Below are positions 14,628 through 16,223 of a stretch of DNA of 16,223 bases, piece by piece. Source of the DNA: Bacteroidota bacterium (GTDB lineage: Bacteria; Bacteroidota; Bacteroidia; B-17B0; Aurantibacillaceae); NCBI GenBank assembly GCA_025360565.1, contig JANYBY010000405.1:1-16223 (forward strand), written 5' to 3'. Position numbers and translations under genes: made by a program. Position 1 is the stretch's first letter; the number at the start of each line of letters is the position of its first letter. The notes below the pieces were generated by a model. It had not been told where the DNA came from and ran no database searches. It saw only the letters and a list, made by a program, of their open reading frames with translations.

Positions 14628-15995
14628 CTAAAAAGTATGCCCGAACTGAAAAAAGAATTGTTTATCCTCTTTTGAAAGCGCGTAATCAAATCGTAGCACG
14701 GTGTTTACGTTCCAGACAACCCTTAAGCCCATTCCTTCAGAATAGCGGTAGTTGTTGGCGTAGGTAAATAAACGGGCAGGGGTATCGCCTATGGTGGCCA
14801 GATCAAAAAAGGGAACTGCGCCCAATATAATATGTTGCTTTAAGGCTTTAAATTGCGTAATTCTATAACGCATTTCCACATTTAAAAAACTCATCGCGCT
14901 TGCTACAAATCGTGATTGTTTGTATCCTCTCAAAGTAAAACCGCCGCCAACAGCACCGCCAATTTCTCCTTCCGAACTCCATTGATGTTGGTATTCGTGA
15001 AATGGCGCGTTGCCAGCTATGTATCCGGCACCGGCCCTCACCGCCAACAAAAGTTTTTTGGGCGAGCCAGAAATAATATTTTTATAAAGTTTAACATGCG
15101 CAAATGTTTTATTAAAACTGAAAGTGGAACCAAATGAAGGTAAACTTAATTCGTTTGTTATTTCCGCAAAAATTCCTTTTCCCGGATCGGTCTCCAAATC
15201 GCGCGTATCATACACTAAAGCGCTTTGAATGATGTTCACCAAAAAATGACCCACACCTTTTGCTAAACCTTTCGCGCTTTCGTTTTGCAAAAGCGAAGAA
15301 TCAGCAAAAGTGGTAACGCCAACATTGCCGTATTCAATACCAATAACCGCGCGCATTTTACTGTCAAAAAAAGAACGCTCGCCGCTTAGGTTCAAAGTAA
15401 TATTATCTTTACTGGTAAACCGGTTGTAATTTTTGTAAAGGTCCGACATGGATTTATCGTAATTATCAAACTGCGAATAAGTAATGTTTGTTTCAGGATT
15501 TGATAAATTCTGAAGCGATCTTTCAGAAATTCCAAAATAAAGCATGTTGGGATTGTTATCATAAATAAATTCTGTTCTTAATCTCCATTTTGAATTAAAA
15601 ATGTATGGAATATCTAATTTTACAGCGGCCTCTTTTTGGGCTTTGGTAGTATTGAATAGAACAAGAGATACTCTGCAACGATACGGAGTGTAATTAAAAA
15701 AAGGATCAGTTTTTTTTCCATCAAAGTATAAAAAACCTTCGGCGCCGTATCCAAAACCATTCACCGGGTCGGAACTTAACTGGGGTAAAGCGGTAACATA
15801 CAGCCCTTCTTTTTTATTTTTTAGATCTTCCTCGGGCAATTGTTTTTCTTTGGCAATGGCAAAAGGTAATGTTTTTTTTGTGCTGTCGCCCTGCCCAAAC
15901 AAATGAGGTATACTCCCAAAAAGCGTTGCGGCAATTAACAGCTGAACTGTTTTTGACTTATTCCAAACGGAATAGGCCGTATAATTTTTAAACAT
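14628..15995 (-). CDS. Omp85/BamA-TamA-family outer-membrane beta-barrel protein without POTRA domains
   Basis: The 455-residue product has an N-terminal signal peptide (hydrophobic segment about 17-34, cleavage near LFGQ). A short charged linker (about 36-63) leads into a C-terminal Omp85 barrel beginning near LYVTALPQLSSDP. Diagnostic features are DTRD (263-266) with ETDPGKGIF, the lid-loop motif in GGGFTLRGYKQSRF (LRGY at 355-358, the Omp85 VRGF/Y equivalent), the strand ILGAVPFFDLATIGD (390-404), and a terminal Phe455 after a beta-strand. Only about 60 residues precede the barrel, too few for a POTRA domain, so it is not the essential BamA but one of the short surface-antigen homologues. 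Role unknown: possibly small-scale protein or lipid translocation, or a partner for the phosphoesterase encoded downstream on the same strand. A 370-bp gap with a palindromic element separates it from the next gene, so it is probably its own transcript. In 15996-16223 I see only a weak -7-like TCAGTTTG (minus, 16035-16028). Confidence 0.85.
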   Translation of the reverse strand: MFKNYTAYSVWNKSKTVQLLIAATLFGSIPHLFGQGDSTKKTLPFAIAKEKQLPEEDLKNKKEGLYVTALPQLSSDPVNGFGYGAEGFLYFDGKKTDPFFNYTPYRCRVSLVLFNTTKAQKEAAVKLDIPYIFNSKWRLRTEFIYDNNPNMLYFGISERSLQNLSNPETNITYSQFDNYDKSMSDLYKNYNRFTSKDNITLNLSGERSFFDSKMRAVIGIEYGNVGVTTFADSSLLQNESAKGLAKGVGHFLVNIIQSALVYDTRDLETDPGKGIFAEITNELSLPSFGSTFSFNKTFAHVKLYKNIISGSPKKLLLAVRAGAGYIAGNAPFHEYQHQWSSEGEIGGAVGGGFTLRGYKQSRFVASAMSFLNVEMRYRITQFKALKQHIILGAVPFFDLATIGDTPARLFTYANNYRYSEGMGLRVVWNVNTVLRFDYALSKEDKQFFFQFGHTF

Positions 15996-16223
15996 AAATT
16001 TTTTATTAGATGAATACTAGATACGGTCAAACTGAGTTTAACGCAAACAATAAAGTATCATTAAATTTTTGGCGGCTGCCAAATGGAGTTAAGAATCGAG
16101 GAAGGAATAAAATTTTCGAAATAAAAAATGCGCTTTTCAGCAGATTGAGGAACCTGACAGTTAAATGTAAAATTAAAGTTGGTAAACACGGTAAATGAAG
16201 AATGCACTATGCCGCAATCATGC

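Noticed and set aside
14322..14689. Two overlapping minus-strand reading frames (14322-14528 and 14489-14689) in the palindromic region
   Set aside because: They cover the inverted-repeat element and the tail of the Omp85 gene; the apparent coding capacity follows from the GC-rich palindrome, and neither product resembles a known protein.
16028..16035. TCAGTTTG as a promoter -7 element for the Omp85 gene
   Set aside because: It departs from TAnnTTTG at the second, normally invariant base and has no TTG at the -33 distance; it overlaps a small AAACT-G-AGTTT dyad, but that is not enough for a feature.
16010..16198. 62-residue plus-strand reading frame after the Omp85 gene
   Set aside because: It starts 15 bp from the divergent Omp85 start, overlaps where that gene's promoter must lie, has no signal peptide or domain, and its composition (Lys/Asn/Arg-rich) is what translated AT-rich spacer gives.

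Overview
The window reads as chromosomal DNA from a free-living member of the Bacteroidota. The evidence is: AT-rich sequence; three consecutive proteins ending in type IX secretion (T9SS) type A sorting domains (YPNP motif plus a Lys-rich C-terminus); a TonB-dependent receptor paired with a surface-type lipoprotein; start codons preceded by A-rich leaders with no Shine-Dalgarno sequence; and matches to the Bacteroidota -7 promoter element TAnnTTTG. I cannot place it below phylum level. I see no tRNA, rRNA, CRISPR array, transposase, phage gene or origin.

Layout. (1) Positions 1-2128, plus strand: the C-terminal end of a TonB-dependent receptor, then a lipoprotein with a probable right-handed beta-helix, closed by a strong terminator. 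(2) Positions 2129-5644, plus strand: two tandem paralogous T9SS-secreted propeller-like proteins and a third, unrelated T9SS cargo protein, closed by another strong terminator. (3) Positions 5761-6792: an exported YncE-like beta-propeller. (4) Positions 7092-8618: a cytosolic ALDH7 (antiquitin-type) aldehyde dehydrogenase of lysine catabolism with its own promoter, converging through a palindromic bidirectional terminator on a small exported helical protein (8686-8934, minus). (5) Positions 9066-12185: a 1039-residue exported protein with about eleven Asp-box (VPS10/sialidase-like) repeats. (6) Positions 12188-15995, all minus strand: a small exported protein, a purple-acid-phosphatase-like metallophosphoesterase, another small exported protein, and an Omp85/BamA-type outer-membrane barrel.

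Almost every product is predicted to leave the cytoplasm, so the window is mainly a cell-envelope and secretion neighbourhood; the aldehyde dehydrogenase is the only metabolic enzyme. How most of the exported proteins cooperate cannot be told from sequence. The receptor and lipoprotein probably act as one uptake unit. The metallophosphoesterase and the Omp85 barrel may be the separated halves of an architecture that I recall as a fusion in other Bacteroidota.

The observations most worth a second look are not enzymes: a 186-bp nested palindromic element in the 14258-14627 intergenic gap; an 11-nt homopolymer in the signal-peptide region of the metallophosphoesterase that leaves the gene without a normal start; a terminator hairpin whose T-tract abuts the start codon at 2129; and a structured inverted repeat upstream of the aldehyde dehydrogenase. 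I did not find a convincing new multi-gene system.
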